A DNA stretch of 64,000 nt from Streptomyces sp. DH41 (GCF_029813785.1 NZ_JARVKY010000011.1:1-64000); one strand, 5' to 3'. Shown: positions 8,996-18,403, counted from the stretch's first letter. Notes: generated from the sequence alone by a model not told the origin. A program made the numbers and translations.

Positions 8996-9406
8996 GGTCC
9001 AGGCCCGGCCTGCTCGACGGGTACCAGGCATCGCCCGCGATGCGGTCTCTTGGTGCTCAGGCCGTCGGTGGTCTGGATACGGCCGGTCATCGCCCATTCA
9101 TGCGGCAGGCACGGGCGCTGTCTTGGGCGGGGGTGAGCTCCTCACGGATGGCTTCGTCCCCATCGTGGGGCCGGTCTGCTTCAGGGCGCCGAGCCTTCGT
9201 CGGCGCGCGGACGATCCCCTACGCCTCGCGTACGGCGGTCTGCGGCGGCCGCGGCTTCGGCGGCTAGCTCCTGGGCGACGCTGTCGGTGGTCGTGATAGC
9301 TGTGGTGCAGGCATTTTCCGGACGTTGTCTGCAGGCCCCGGCGGATCACCGCCCAGTTGGGCAGACTGGTGAGCCGGTGCACGCCAGCTGGAACTGGGGG
9401 GAACAC
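8996..9406. other. Spacer, no gene recognised
   Basis: About 410 bases between the HEPN gene and the next rightward gene. No frame here has recognisable content, and no clear hairpin or repeat was found. Confidence 0.3.
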
Positions 9407-9967
9407 GTGATCGTCAGGCACTTCCTGGGCAAGGACGACGAACTGGCCCGGCACCTTGTTCAGGAACTCAACACCCCACTGGACTGGCCGGAAGAGGGAC
9501 TGAGTACTGGGCACGTTGCGAGGATCTCGTCTGCCGCGGCCTGCGACGTCTCTTACGATCAAGCGGCCAACGGACATCTGGCCGACCTCTTTGCCGCGCT
9601 TCCCTTGCCAGGCACGCCCGATGGTGCTGAGTTCTGGCGTTCCTTGGGGCAGGCGGGAGGTGACGCCGCTCTCTACATCGGTCCCGGCAACGCGGGTGGT
9701 CCGTTCTTCGAGCGCATTCTTGAAAGCAACGAGGGAGGCATCGCAGACCGCGTACTCAGCTTTCTGGGAGAACTCTCCGACCAACAGCGCGACGCTGTAG
9801 CCGACGTGCTCGGTGACGCATTGGCGCGTGACACGTTCACCGGCGGAAGTCGGTACCTGGGGCGGCTGTGGCTGCGCGACGCTGAGACCAGTGCCTGGCA
9901 CGTTCTACTCGCCAGCCGGCGGACGGACGACCGCACACGCTTCCTCGAAGCCTGGGGCAACGCCTGA
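9407..9967 (+). CDS. Hypothetical protein, 186 aa
   Basis: I do not recognise this family. I chose GTG 9407 because a GGGGGGAA box lies just upstream and the sequence after it (IVRHFLGKDDELARHLVQEL) looks natural, whereas upstream sequence does not. The protein is acidic, with alternating helices (GIADRVLSFLGELSDQQRDA) and no membrane spans, cysteine motif or catalytic signature. It sits between the HEPN gene and the telomere-related genes. It could be a partner of a neighbour, but spacing does not support an operon with the HEPN gene. Confidence 0.5.
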   Translation: MIVRHFLGKDDELARHLVQELNTPLDWPEEGLSTGHVARISSAAACDVSYDQAANGHLADLFAALPLPGTPDGAEFWRSLGQAGGDAALYIGPGNAGGPFFERILESNEGGIADRVLSFLGELSDQQRDAVADVLGDALARDTFTGGSRYLGRLWLRDAETSAWHVLLASRRTDDRTRFLEAWGNA

Positions 9968-10330
9968 GCAGCCTGGGCGATGAGTGGGCGCGGGCCGCGC
10001 CGAACACGTCGTCGAGTCGTAGACGGTGCCCGGGACGGCGTCGGCGAGCAGCTGGTGGACACAACTCCCAGTCCGCGAGCTCCGCCGGGCCCCGGACGTC
10101 GTCGGCCGGGTCCTCGTGCCGGGACGCCTGCCGGGCATCGAGCCGCGCTTCCTCGAGGGCCGCTGCAACAGCGCCGGCGTCCATGGCCCGGTGACGGCGG
10201 GGCAGGGTGAGCGGTCGGCGGGTACCGCCGTCGGGCAGTCATATCCTGGTCGTCTTCGACCTCGCATTCGTGGTGAGAAATCAGAGCGGACCGCCGCCAG
10301 AACGCTTCTGAGGCTACCCGCCGGATTTCT
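9968..10330. other. Spacer, no gene recognised
   Basis: About 360 bases between the unknown gene and the Tpg-like remnant. The right-hand end (10270-10390) is less GC-rich than its surroundings. No coding content was recognised. Confidence 0.3.
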
Positions 10331-10870
10331 TTATAGCAGGCTGGAATTCGACTGCGTCAGAACAGGAAATCCACAGCTTGAACGTGCGTAAAAATCCGCA
10401 CGCAGACCATGGGCGCGAGTGCCCCACTCAGTGAAATACGACTCGGTGATGGCCTCCACGACGAGGGGATGCAGGTCTTCCTCCGTCGCTCCGGCCTCCT
10501 GGAGGTCCAGGATCTGCTGCACGGAGGTGGGCGAGATCGGGGTGGTGATGGTGCGTGTACGGCCGTTGTCGGAGCTGCCCGAGGCGATGAACCCGAAGTA
10601 GGCGGTCACCTCCACCATCATCCTGCTGGAGGTCGACACCTTTTTCCGAGTCTGATCCCTGACCTGCGGTTTCCCCTTGCATTGAGTCTCCTCGACCAGG
10701 GCGGCCTGCAGACGCTTTTGCGGGGTCTTCAGCGTTCCGGAGCGGTAGCGCTCGATGGTGCGGCGTGAGATGCCCAGGCGCTCCGTCAGGACTTTGGTCG
10801 AGCCCTGCGCCCGCGTGAGGAGGAATTTCATCGGGGCTGTTGCGGATTTCGGCGCGGGACGGGTAAAAGC
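10331..10870 (-). pseudogene. Tpg-family telomere terminal protein paralogue, N-terminus decayed
   Basis: Reading from 10870 the frame gives AFTRPAPKSA, then MKFLLTRAQGSTKVLTERLGISRRTIERY, then a C-terminal DLHPLVVEAITESYF. These align with the intact Tpg at 12560-13117: its AFTRPVPKSA, the helix-turn-helix segment GTKAVAELLGMSQRQVERY, and ELQEIAAEALKEVYF. Upstream of AFTRP the frame continues only about ten codons to a stop, with no start codon. The first 14 or so Tpg residues are therefore lost. ATG 10831 would give a 166-residue product lacking the N-terminus. This is a diverged, probably non-functional copy of the protein that caps linear replicon ends. Confidence 0.6.
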
Positions 10871-10877
10871 TCTCCTG

Positions 10878-10917
10878 TTCTCAGATCCCGTGTCATTTTC
10901 TCAGTCGCGGTGTCATG
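10878..10917. repeat. Two 20-bp direct repeats upstream of the Tpg-like remnant
   Basis: TTCTCAG at 10878 and 10898, and GTGTCAT at 10890 and 10910, form two copies of one 20-bp unit with a variable middle. The period equals two helical turns, which suits an operator or protein-binding site. The repeat overlaps the expected promoter region of the decayed Tpg gene. Confidence 0.5.
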
Positions 10918-10963
10918 TGACTGGCCGAACTGGCACGGGATTGAGAATCGCTGGCCACTGCCG

Positions 10964-12214
10964 TCACTCGTTTGAGGACTCCGTTGCCAGCGGGATACCG
11001 CACCGCGGGCAGCCGTTTGCGTGGTCGTCCGGGCAGACGTAGCCGATGGCACCGTCCACGCACCATTCGGCGGCCTCCTCGGACAGCAGGTCGGGCCCGG
11101 CATGGAGCAGCCGACGAAATTCCGTGGTGTCCGCAATGTCGGCCGGGCGGTTAGTGAACCACTCGTCGAACCAAGGCTTGTCCCGGTGCATGCGCCAGTG
11201 CGCATTCTTCCGGTCGTCGACAGCCGTAAGGAACCGATCGACGATGCGCCCCCAACTCGGAGCTCCGAACCAGCCGCTGTCGGACGCGCAGAAGGATTCG
11301 ATCAGGGTTCGCAGGCCGAACTCCTTCTCGTGAAGGCAGTACCTTCGCCCCCATGAGATCGCGACCTGTGCCATCTCCGCGAGTTCTTCTCGCGGATCAA
11401 CCTCGTGCGCCGGGTCGTCAGGGTTGTGGCAGGACAGCCCAAGCTCGAGCACAGACTGCGCGGTCGGTAGAACCCGAGACGGGTTGACGATCGCGAGACC
11501 GACAGCGATCCAGTCGACATGGTCGAACGACAGCATCGAGCGCACGAGTCGGGTGGTTGCCGTGTTGATCCGCATCATTGTGCCGTCGTGCAGCGGACTC
11601 TTCCCGGCATGCCAGTTCTCGACGGGTGTGTTGCGCCACACCGCGAGCGTGATGCGGGTGGCGGCCAGCCACAGCAGGGCGTCGTCGTCGAGGTTCCCGA
11701 ACCGCTTGGCACACTCCTGGGCGCCGTAGGTGATCAACTCTTCCGGTTTCGGCCACCTGTGGCTGTCGGGCCCTTCAGGCCCTTCAGGCGCGTACTCGTA
11801 GTCGTCGGCGTACTCGTCGAGGATCGCGCTCAACTCGGCTGCGCTGTAAGCCTCGCTGTACTCGGAGCTCTCCGGCTCCTCGACGGTGTACATGTCGTGG
11901 TCCCAGGAGACATATACGTCGCCCCAGAGCACGACGTCTTCGCACTCGCTGGCGTTGTCCGTCACAACCGGCCTGATGGTGATCGGCGCAGTACGTCCGT
12001 CGGTTCGCTCGCCGTCCTTCTCGGCGGCCCATGCAGTGATGACCCCGAGCGGCTTCGCAAGGAGAGGACCGACCTCGGTGATGCTGAACGGCTCGTCGTC
12101 GTCATCGGTGTCGAACCGGCTGTTGACGAACGCGACCGCCTCGGAGGGCGTGCTGACGATGGACTGGCTACCACTCTCGTTGTCAACCACTCGCCACAAC
12201 GCGCTGTTCTTCAC
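10964..12214 (-). CDS. Hypothetical protein with C-terminal zinc-ribbon-like pair, 416 aa
   Basis: I do not recognise this family. GTG 12214 is chosen because GGAGAG lies just upstream at suitable spacing; the open frame further upstream is Pro/Arg-rich and looks non-coding. The N-terminal part (WRVVDNESGSQSIV) precedes an acidic stretch (DTDDDDEPF) and a very acidic SSEYSEAYSAAELSAILDEY region. The middle is helical and Trp-rich. The C-terminus has CPDDHANGCPRC, a possible zinc site. No membrane spans are seen. It lies between two Tpg-type genes on the same strand but is separated by spacers on both sides. Confidence 0.55.
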   Translation of the reverse strand: MKNSALWRVVDNESGSQSIVSTPSEAVAFVNSRFDTDDDDEPFSITEVGPLLAKPLGVITAWAAEKDGERTDGRTAPITIRPVVTDNASECEDVVLWGDVYVSWDHDMYTVEEPESSEYSEAYSAAELSAILDEYADDYEYAPEGPEGPDSHRWPKPEELITYGAQECAKRFGNLDDDALLWLAATRITLAVWRNTPVENWHAGKSPLHDGTMMRINTATTRLVRSMLSFDHVDWIAVGLAIVNPSRVLPTAQSVLELGLSCHNPDDPAHEVDPREELAEMAQVAISWGRRYCLHEKEFGLRTLIESFCASDSGWFGAPSWGRIVDRFLTAVDDRKNAHWRMHRDKPWFDEWFTNRPADIADTTEFRRLLHAGPDLLSEEAAEWCVDGAIGYVCPDDHANGCPRCGIPLATESSNE

Positions 12215-12509
12215 GATGCTCTCCGATCGCGGTGAGCGCACCCGGGGCGGGTGCGCTGTGCCGGGTCGCTCGGCACTGACTCCGATTATGGGCTGATCAA
12301 CTGTCCGTAGTCCCGCAGGCGCTTGTCGGCGACGAAGCTCGGGACGTTCGTGTGCAACCTGCATCCCCGATCTCTATACGCGCCCCTGGAAGGCGTTTGG
12401 TCATGCATGGATCAGGATTAGGTACTCACCTCGGGTGTTGGCTGGTGGAGGCCGCGGTCGTTGGACACGGCACGTGTGCATGAACATCCGAGCCCCCACG
12501 GATACGCAA

Positions 12510-12539
12510 GCGAGCCCGGACCAACTGGGCCCGGCTCGC
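12510..12539 (-). terminator. Putative hairpin downstream of tpg
   Basis: GCGAGCC at 12510-12516 pairs perfectly with GGCTCGC at 12533-12539 across a 16-base loop that can pair partly (CGG with CCC nearby). It lies about 20 bases beyond the tpg stop. There is no T-run, as usual for actinobacterial terminators. The rest of the spacer 12215-12559 holds no recognisable gene. Confidence 0.4.
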
Positions 12540-12559
12540 GGCCTGTTCGGGGCGGGCTG

Positions 12560-13117
12560 CTACAGGTCGAACTCGAGGTGTTCGACGTCGGTGAACCGGA
12601 CCTCTTCCAGGCTGCCGGCGCGGCGGCCGCCGTCCTGGAAGTAGACCTCCTTGAGGGCTTCGGCCGCGATCTCCTGGAGTTCGGTGTCGCTTGCGCCGGC
12701 CGCTTGGGCGTCGAAGAGGCGGGCAGCGTAGCGGGGCGGCAGGGCGACGGTCAGGTGCCGGATGCGGTCCTGGTCGGTCGAGCCGATCGGCGCGGTGTAG
12801 CCCATGCGGGCGCGGGCGTCGATGACGATGCCGCCGGTCGTCGTGGCCTTCTTGCGGGCCTTAGCCCGGATCTGCGGCTGCCAGCGCTTGATTACCTCGC
12901 GCTCCAGGCGGGCGGCGAGGTCGGGGCGCGGCTTCTTGGCTGTGCCCGCTACGTACCGCTCCACCTGCCGCTGGGACATGCCGAGCAGTTCGGCGACCGC
13001 TTTCGTGCCGCCGAGCTGCTTGACCATGTACCGCATCTGCGGGCCCGCGGACTTGGGTACGGGGCGGGTGAACGCCTTTTGCACCGCCTTGTCCAGGCCG
13101 TCCCCGAACATGCTCAT
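12560..13117 (-). CDS. tpg: Telomere terminal protein Tpg
   Basis: The 185-residue product is a close match to Streptomyces Tpg, the protein covalently bound to the 5' ends of linear chromosomes and plasmids that primes end patching. Diagnostic segments are FGDGLDKAVQKAFTRPVPKSA at the N-terminus, a helix-turn-helix (GTKAVAELLGMSQRQVERYV), the basic RWQPQIRAKARKKA, the Tyr-containing GYTAPIG, and the C-terminal HLEFDL. Length matches the family. It starts 15 bases after the stop of tap, the usual tap-tpg order, so the two are probably co-transcribed. Its presence implies a linear replicon. The gene looks intact. Confidence 0.93.
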   Translation of the reverse strand: MSMFGDGLDKAVQKAFTRPVPKSAGPQMRYMVKQLGGTKAVAELLGMSQRQVERYVAGTAKKPRPDLAARLEREVIKRWQPQIRAKARKKATTTGGIVIDARARMGYTAPIGSTDQDRIRHLTVALPPRYAARLFDAQAAGASDTELQEIAAEALKEVYFQDGGRRAGSLEEVRFTDVEHLEFDL

Positions 13118-13132
13118 CGCTTGCCTGCTCCC

Positions 13133-15390
13133 CTACTCGCCGTTGTCGATGTCGGTGACGGTGGCGTCCTTGATGTACCGGGCGAGGTTGAGCTCCGGGG
13201 CGTTGAACCGCTCGCGAACCTCCTCGCCCCACAGCACAGACTGAGTACCTTCGTGCTTGACCAGGCCGGGGTTGACGCCGAGCTTGAAGCCGCCCGGCAG
13301 CGGCTTGCCGTCGCGGTAGGGCAGGAAGTCCAGCGGGGAGGGCCCATCGGCGGCGTAGACGACGCAGTCGGACAGGACCGCGACCGGGTACTGGCCGGTG
13401 AACGCGGCGTGCTTGATGATCTTGCGGTGCAGGTTGATCCGGGTGCGGGAGATGACTGCCGCGCGGATGTCCGGGCGCCACGTCGGACGCGACAGCGCTC
13501 GCCACGGCTCGCCCGGCTTCCAGCCCTCCCCACGCGGGCGCTCGCGCAGCTTGCCCAGGCCGCCCTTGACCGTGGCCTTGATGGCCGAGACGACGATCGC
13601 CAGTTCCGGGTCGCGGTCCTTGTAGCCGTCCATCGCGGTGAGGAAGTCGGCCGGGGAGAGGTCGGCGTGGACGCCGAGGTCGGCCATCGTGGCGAGGTAC
13701 GCGTCGCGCAGCCGCTGGTACCAGCCATCCAGATAGCGGCCGTTGTCATACCGCAACCAGGCCTCGACCGGCGTGACGTCGTAGCCGAGCTCCTGCGCGT
13801 AGGCGACAGTCGGTGTCGTGTACCAGGCCGGGCCCTCGGGCCGGTCTCCCTTCGGCGTGAACGGGCTGGGCAGCAGACTCGCGTCCAGGTCTGCCCACTT
13901 GTCCTTGCCGACCTTCACCCGGGACAGGGCGACGTGCGAGAGGTCCACCAGCCACGATCCGGGCAGCTTCGCATCGAACTCCGGCGCTGTCACGTGCGTC
14001 GGTGCGCCCAGGCCGACGATCAGGCCATTGGCGCCGGCGGCGAAGGCCAGGTTGACGTCGATGCCGACCAGGTGCCGCTGCATGCATTCGGCGTCGGTCA
14101 TCGGCCGCGCCCAGTCGTAGGCCTCCTCGAACAGCTTCTCCGCCGAACCCCGGACGTGGAAGCGCGGCAGGTCCTGAAGGAGCGGGTGTCCGTCGGGGGC
14201 CTCGCACGGCGCCGGGTCGACCGGATCCCTGCCCAGGGATCCGGGGTTGTGCTCGGAGTGGCGCTTGCCGTCGGCGTCCGGCTCGGAGGCCCTGGTCGGA
14301 GGGTGCAGCGCGGTCATCAGCTCCAGGCCGGTCACCGCGGTCGATCCGCAGGGGGTCATCACCCGGGACGCGTACACACCCAGGACGCGGGCGAGTTCGG
14401 CCGGCGGGAGCTGCGCGGCGTGGCCCCAGTGCCGGGCGCCCAGCGCGTTCCACGACGGAATGCACAACTGCACGCAGGCCCGCTCCGAACCGGTGGCCGG
14501 GCGGTAGATCCGCGCCCACGGCCCGAACCCGCGCTTCGTGAGCTTCCACTCCGCACGGACCAGCTGCTTGACGACCTTGTGGCCCTCCGGGATCCGACCG
14601 GCGAGGCGCTCGTCGTCGGCGAGGGTGACGGGCAGTCCGTAGCGCTCCAGCGCGGCCTCTGTGAGCACGAGCAGCGGGTCGCCGTCCTTACCGGGGCCGG
14701 ACAGTCTCGGCTGGCCGAGCTTCGCTTCCTTCAGGGTCCAGTCCACCAGGGTCGGCAGGGACTTGGCGGGCACGTCCAGGATCAGGCCGCCGGCGCAGTA
14801 CGCCATCACCTGCCCGTCCTCGACGTCGACGACCGCCAGCGGCCCGTTCTCGAACCGCGGGTCGGCACCCTCGGTCGGGGTCCCGGCCGGGGCCGCCTTC
14901 CGCGCGGGCGGACGACGCGACGTCGACGACGGCCCGGTAGCACGCGAGGGACGCGGTGCACCCTCCGAAGCCGGGGCGACGGGGGCAACAGGTGGCTGGG
15001 GGTGCTCAGTTACGGTCCCGGCCGCAGCCTCGGGTCCCGGACTGGGGGGGGCACGGGGCGCGCCTGCTCCGAGGCGGGCGCGGGTGCTGCCGGGGCGGGC
15101 GTGCCGGCGACCGCGGTGGGCGCCGGGGCTGCCGGCTCTTCCGGGGCGGGGTAGAGCTCCGCGAGTTGCCGCAGCAGCCGCGCATACGCCTCACGCTCCC
15201 GGCCCCGCGGCTCGACCGGCTTCGTCAACGACTCCCAGCCCGACACCGTGGCCCGACGCACCTGCAACGCCGCAGCAACCTCATCCAACGTCAGACCGTG
15301 CGCGGTACGCAGCCGCTTACGCTCCACCGCAGGCGGCAACGGCGAGCGAGATGCGACCAGCGCATCCACCGCATCAAACAACTCGGACAT
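13133..15390 (-). pseudogene. tap: Telomere-associated protein Tap, split by a one-base frameshift
   Basis: Tap binds telomere DNA and recruits Tpg. The 5' part from ATG 15390 encodes an XRE-type helix-turn-helix (GLTLDEVAAALQVRRATVSGWE) followed by a Pro/Ala linker. The body, in another frame, runs from about 15040 to the TAG at 13133 and contains family segments such as WARIYRPATGSERACVQLC, GIDVNLAFAAGANGLIVGLG and FKLGVNPGLVKHEGTQ. The frames join perfectly if one base is added to the run of eight C (on this strand) at 15044-15051. The repaired protein would have about 752 residues, the normal Tap size. A sequencing error or homopolymer slippage are both possible. Confidence 0.85.
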
Positions 15391-15426
15391 GCAGCACCTC
15401 CAGAGCACCACCCTACCTTCAATAAC

Positions 15427-15454
15427 CGTACGAAGTGCGTACGTAGACCGTACG
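15427..15454 (-). promoter_or_regulatory. Triple CGTACG operator-like array in the tap promoter
   Basis: The palindrome CGTACG occurs at 15427-15432, 15438-15443 and 15449-15454, exactly 11 bp apart, about 40-65 bases upstream of the tap start. The outer copies share the longer core ACCGTACGAA. One-turn spacing places all three on the same DNA face, as expected for a cooperatively binding repressor. The helix-turn-helix of Tap or Tpg itself are obvious candidates. Confidence 0.6.
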
Positions 15455-15500
15455 AATCGCGCTCTATCGGCGTCCGAGGGGAGCTACTTCTCGGTCTCGG

Positions 15501-16946
15501 TCAGAGGGTGTTCGCGGCCGCATGTGCTCGCTCTGCGACGCCGCGCAATATCTTGGTGAGCTGCTTCCGGGTCCGCCCGCGCGTCTTGACCGCGTGACAA
15601 TTCGGGCAGAGTGCGACCATCACTCGTGGGTGGTCGCGGCCGCCCCCGGCAATCTCGTCTATGTGATCGACTTCCAGTAGTGCTTGGCCGGCATCCGTGA
15701 CATCGTCTGGCTGGCCGGTGCACGCCGGGTTCTCGCACCGACCTTCGCACCGCTCCAGCACCGCTTTGCGGGCCTCCGGAATTCGCACAGGCCGAGCTGC
15801 TCCAGCGGCCCCTTTCCCTCGCGCCGCCTCCTCTTTCCGCTCGACCAACGCAACCAGCCGTCGGTACTCCCCTGATCCACGCGGCTCCGACACCAGGGCA
15901 GCCTCCGACAAGGCGGGATCCGTAGTCTCGTTCTCATGCGACCGGCTCCTCGCCTCGCATCGCTGGTGCCGGAGCCAGCCGCGCGGGAGGTCGCCCTTCT
16001 TGCACACCGGGCACACACCCTTGACGGCTTTCCCTGTCCGGCCAGAGACGCTCGACGCTTGCGCGGGAATCGACCGCATGGGCGTCACGGTCAGGTCCGG
16101 CTTCTTGCTTATGGGAGTTACGCCTTGGTCACCTGCTTCCAAAGTCCTCCTGGTCTGGAGGATCTCTTGGTATCGGGCGTTGTCCTCCTTCCGCCTGCGG
16201 GCGGCCTCGCTCTCGCCTCGCCCATTGACGAAGCGCTCCATGTCCCGCTCATGCCGCCCCGGCTCGCGCCGCGCCTGCTCCAGCCGAATCTGGTAGAGCC
16301 GCACGAGTTCGCGCTGGAAGCGGGCGCCGCTGACGCGCTGGAGGATATGGGCCCGGCGATATTTCCTCCCCCGAGGAAGGGGACCCAGCTCGGTGATCAA
16401 GTGTCGGCTCCAGCCTAGGGCCTCCAGGTCGGCTGCGGTGCACAACGGCTGCGCGGCTTTGGGGAGAAACACAAGAGCACTGATCGGCAGACGAGCCATG
16501 TCCTTTTCATGCCGCTTTGTGAACTTTTGGGCTCGGATCACGCCTGCCAGGAGCTTCGTGCTGTAGGTCAGCGTCCGCTCCAGGTGATCCGGCTGCGGAG
16601 CTGGCACTGCCTCACCACTTTTCAGTCTCGGCTTTCTGCCCCTGTCACGCTTACGCGGCTTCGGCGCGACCTCTGGAAGCGGGTTGGCGAGAACGTTCTT
16701 CCATCCCTTGGCAGCGCGCTCAGCCGGGGTGGCTGTGGCACCTGCGGGGACTGCGCCGTCGAGCAGGCCGCGCTCACGGTACAGCTGAACGAGCCGGGCT
16801 TGGGCACGGCCAAGAGCGACTTTTGCATCGTTGGCGGCCTGGATGTCTCCCCCCTCGAAGCTGATCCGCTCTCGTGTCCGCAATCGGGCAATGGCCAGGG
16901 TCAGCTCGTTCGCATCGGAGTAGCCCTCGAAGTCCTGGTTGCTCAC
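15501..16946 (-). CDS. HNH endonuclease-domain protein
   Basis: The 481-residue protein ends in an HNH nuclease. C-x3-C before TGQPDDV is followed by LLEVDHIDEIAGGGRDH and then LCPNCHAVKTRG, which supplies the DH pair, the metal-site histidine and the zinc-binding cysteines. A further CPVCKKGD knuckle lies in the middle. The N-terminal half is basic and helical (ANELTLAIARLRTRERI at the start) and probably binds DNA. GTG 16946 is preceded by GGGGCAAG. It is monocistronic and diverges from the membrane-protein gene. McrA-like restriction of modified DNA is one possibility; homing or phage-type HNH is another. Confidence 0.72.
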   Translation of the reverse strand: MSNQDFEGYSDANELTLAIARLRTRERISFEGGDIQAANDAKVALGRAQARLVQLYRERGLLDGAVPAGATATPAERAAKGWKNVLANPLPEVAPKPRKRDRGRKPRLKSGEAVPAPQPDHLERTLTYSTKLLAGVIRAQKFTKRHEKDMARLPISALVFLPKAAQPLCTAADLEALGWSRHLITELGPLPRGRKYRRAHILQRVSGARFQRELVRLYQIRLEQARREPGRHERDMERFVNGRGESEAARRRKEDNARYQEILQTRRTLEAGDQGVTPISKKPDLTVTPMRSIPAQASSVSGRTGKAVKGVCPVCKKGDLPRGWLRHQRCEARSRSHENETTDPALSEAALVSEPRGSGEYRRLVALVERKEEAARGKGAAGAARPVRIPEARKAVLERCEGRCENPACTGQPDDVTDAGQALLEVDHIDEIAGGGRDHPRVMVALCPNCHAVKTRGRTRKQLTKILRGVAERAHAAANTL

Positions 16947-17316
16947 TGGCCACTTGCCCCGTCCTAGTCGCCGCTCAACTCATTGTCGTTGCAAGGCATC
17001 GGCCGCGGCGGGACTTCAGTCGATTGGAAGCCGATCCCAGCCCAGTCGCTTCGGTCCCATCGGCCATCGACTCCCGGCATGTAGACGGCCAGCGCACGCC
17101 TTTGGGGCTGGTGGAAGGCACCGGCGGCACGCCGGCTACTCCGGCAGAGGTCGGGGTCAGGTGATGTCAGGCCGAGCGGGGAACGGGACGTCTCACCGCA
17201 GCGCGGGCGGTCCAGAACGAACTTTCTGCTGCAATGAAATGAGAACCGCAGCACTACCCGGATCAGAGCTCCTGATGCGGCTCTAAGATCTCCGAGCCGA
17301 GTATCAAGGGGGCAAC
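16947..17316. other. Divergent promoter spacer, no gene recognised
   Basis: About 370 bases between the divergently transcribed HNH and membrane-protein genes. A ribosome binding site (AAGGGGG) for the rightward gene is visible just before 17312. Nothing else was recognised. Confidence 0.35.
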
Positions 17317-18252
17317 GTGGCTATCGCCATAGTCGACGCGGTCAGGCTCGCGAAGACGAACCAGCAGAGGAAGGAACAGCTGAACGAGCGCCAGGAGAAG
17401 CTCAATCAGCGGGCCGCCGCGGAGAATGTTGCCCAGCAGAAGGCGCGGCAGACCCTCTACGACCAGGCCATCGTCCCCTTCCGTGACATTTTTCAGCGTC
17501 TCAAGCACATCGATCCGGTCGAGCTGGCCGAACTGAGCAAGCTGTCCGTGATCGTGATGCCAACCGTCGCCGACGAAGTGGATACCGAGCATTGGGAGCT
17601 GCGCGAGAAAGCCGTGACGGCCGCTGTCGGATCACTGGCAGGCAGCGCGCTCACCGGTTACAGCGTCGGGGCAGGCACTGTTTTCGCAGTGGGAGCCTTC
17701 GCTTCCGCCTCCACCGGCACGGCGATCTCGGGGTTGTCCGGAGCTGCGGCCACCAGTGCCACGCTCGCGTGGCTGGGCGGCGGGTCTCTTGCCGCGGGCG
17801 GTGGCGGGGTGGCGGCCGGAACAATGGTGCTGACCGGGCTCGTCGCTGCTCCGGCCGTCCTCTCGCTGGCTGCTCTCGGGGAATGGCAGAGCCGCAGACT
17901 CAGACGCAGCGAACAGGAGAAGGCACAAGAGCTGGAGCGGCTCGAAGCACAGATGCGCGAGGCGGAGGACGCTGCGCCCGCCCTGGACGCGCGCAGCAAG
18001 GACATGCAGCGCATCCTGCAGGGTCTCCAGTTCACCCTGCTGAGACGGCTGCCGTCATTCACCTCACTGGTCGAAACGTGCGACGACTTCACCCAGTACG
18101 ACCCACCTCGGCGCGCCGAGGTGGCGGAGATGGTGGATCTCGCCAGCCTCGCCGTCATGGTCATGGGCTGCCCGATCACTGACGCAGAGGGACGGATACC
18201 GAGGGACCGCGACAGGTCGTCGCCTACGCCGAAGCCCGGCTGCAGTCGCTGA
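17317..18252 (+). CDS. Glycine-rich membrane-inserting protein, C-terminus shifted in frame
   Basis: The product has 311 residues from GTG 17317, with a strong AAGGGGG box. Residues 10-60 form a charged coiled coil. Residues about 105-195 are an extremely Gly/Ala/Ser-rich hydrophobic block (SLAGSALTGYSVGAG, LAWLGGGSLAAGGGGVAAGTMVL), a glycine-zipper pattern seen in pore-forming toxins and membrane-inserting effectors. A second coiled coil follows (SEQEKAQELERLEAQMREAE). The last 18 codons look non-coding. Another frame over the same DNA reads RQVVAYAEARLQSLNTEV and ends at 18266, which suggests a one-base deletion near 18200. Family is unknown; a pore-type effector is only a guess. Confidence 0.5.
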   Translation: MAIAIVDAVRLAKTNQQRKEQLNERQEKLNQRAAAENVAQQKARQTLYDQAIVPFRDIFQRLKHIDPVELAELSKLSVIVMPTVADEVDTEHWELREKAVTAAVGSLAGSALTGYSVGAGTVFAVGAFASASTGTAISGLSGAAATSATLAWLGGGSLAAGGGGVAAGTMVLTGLVAAPAVLSLAALGEWQSRRLRRSEQEKAQELERLEAQMREAEDAAPALDARSKDMQRILQGLQFTLLRRLPSFTSLVETCDDFTQYDPPRRAEVAEMVDLASLAVMVMGCPITDAEGRIPRDRDRSSPTPKPGCSR

Positions 18253-18403
18253 ACACCGAGGTGTAAGTTCCGCACCCGGCCGGTCCGGGCAATTCGTCTC
18301 ATCGCGGCACGGGCCGGGGAACCTTCGGTTCCTTTGCGGGAAGACTGTGCCTTTTGCCGTGCCGGGCGCAGCGGGTGGATGGGGCAGGGGGTGACGTTGT
18401 CGG

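Noticed and set aside
7646..9097. A 483-codon leftward frame antisense to the HEPN gene
   Set aside because: Its sequence is low-complexity Gly/Val/Glu and then Pro/Arg, while the plus strand has a ribosome binding site, HEPN motif and zinc ribbons.
12461..15154. An 897-codon open frame antisense to tpg and tap
   Set aside because: The opposite strand encodes recognisable Tpg and Tap; the antisense frame is a product of GC-biased third positions and has no recognisable domain.
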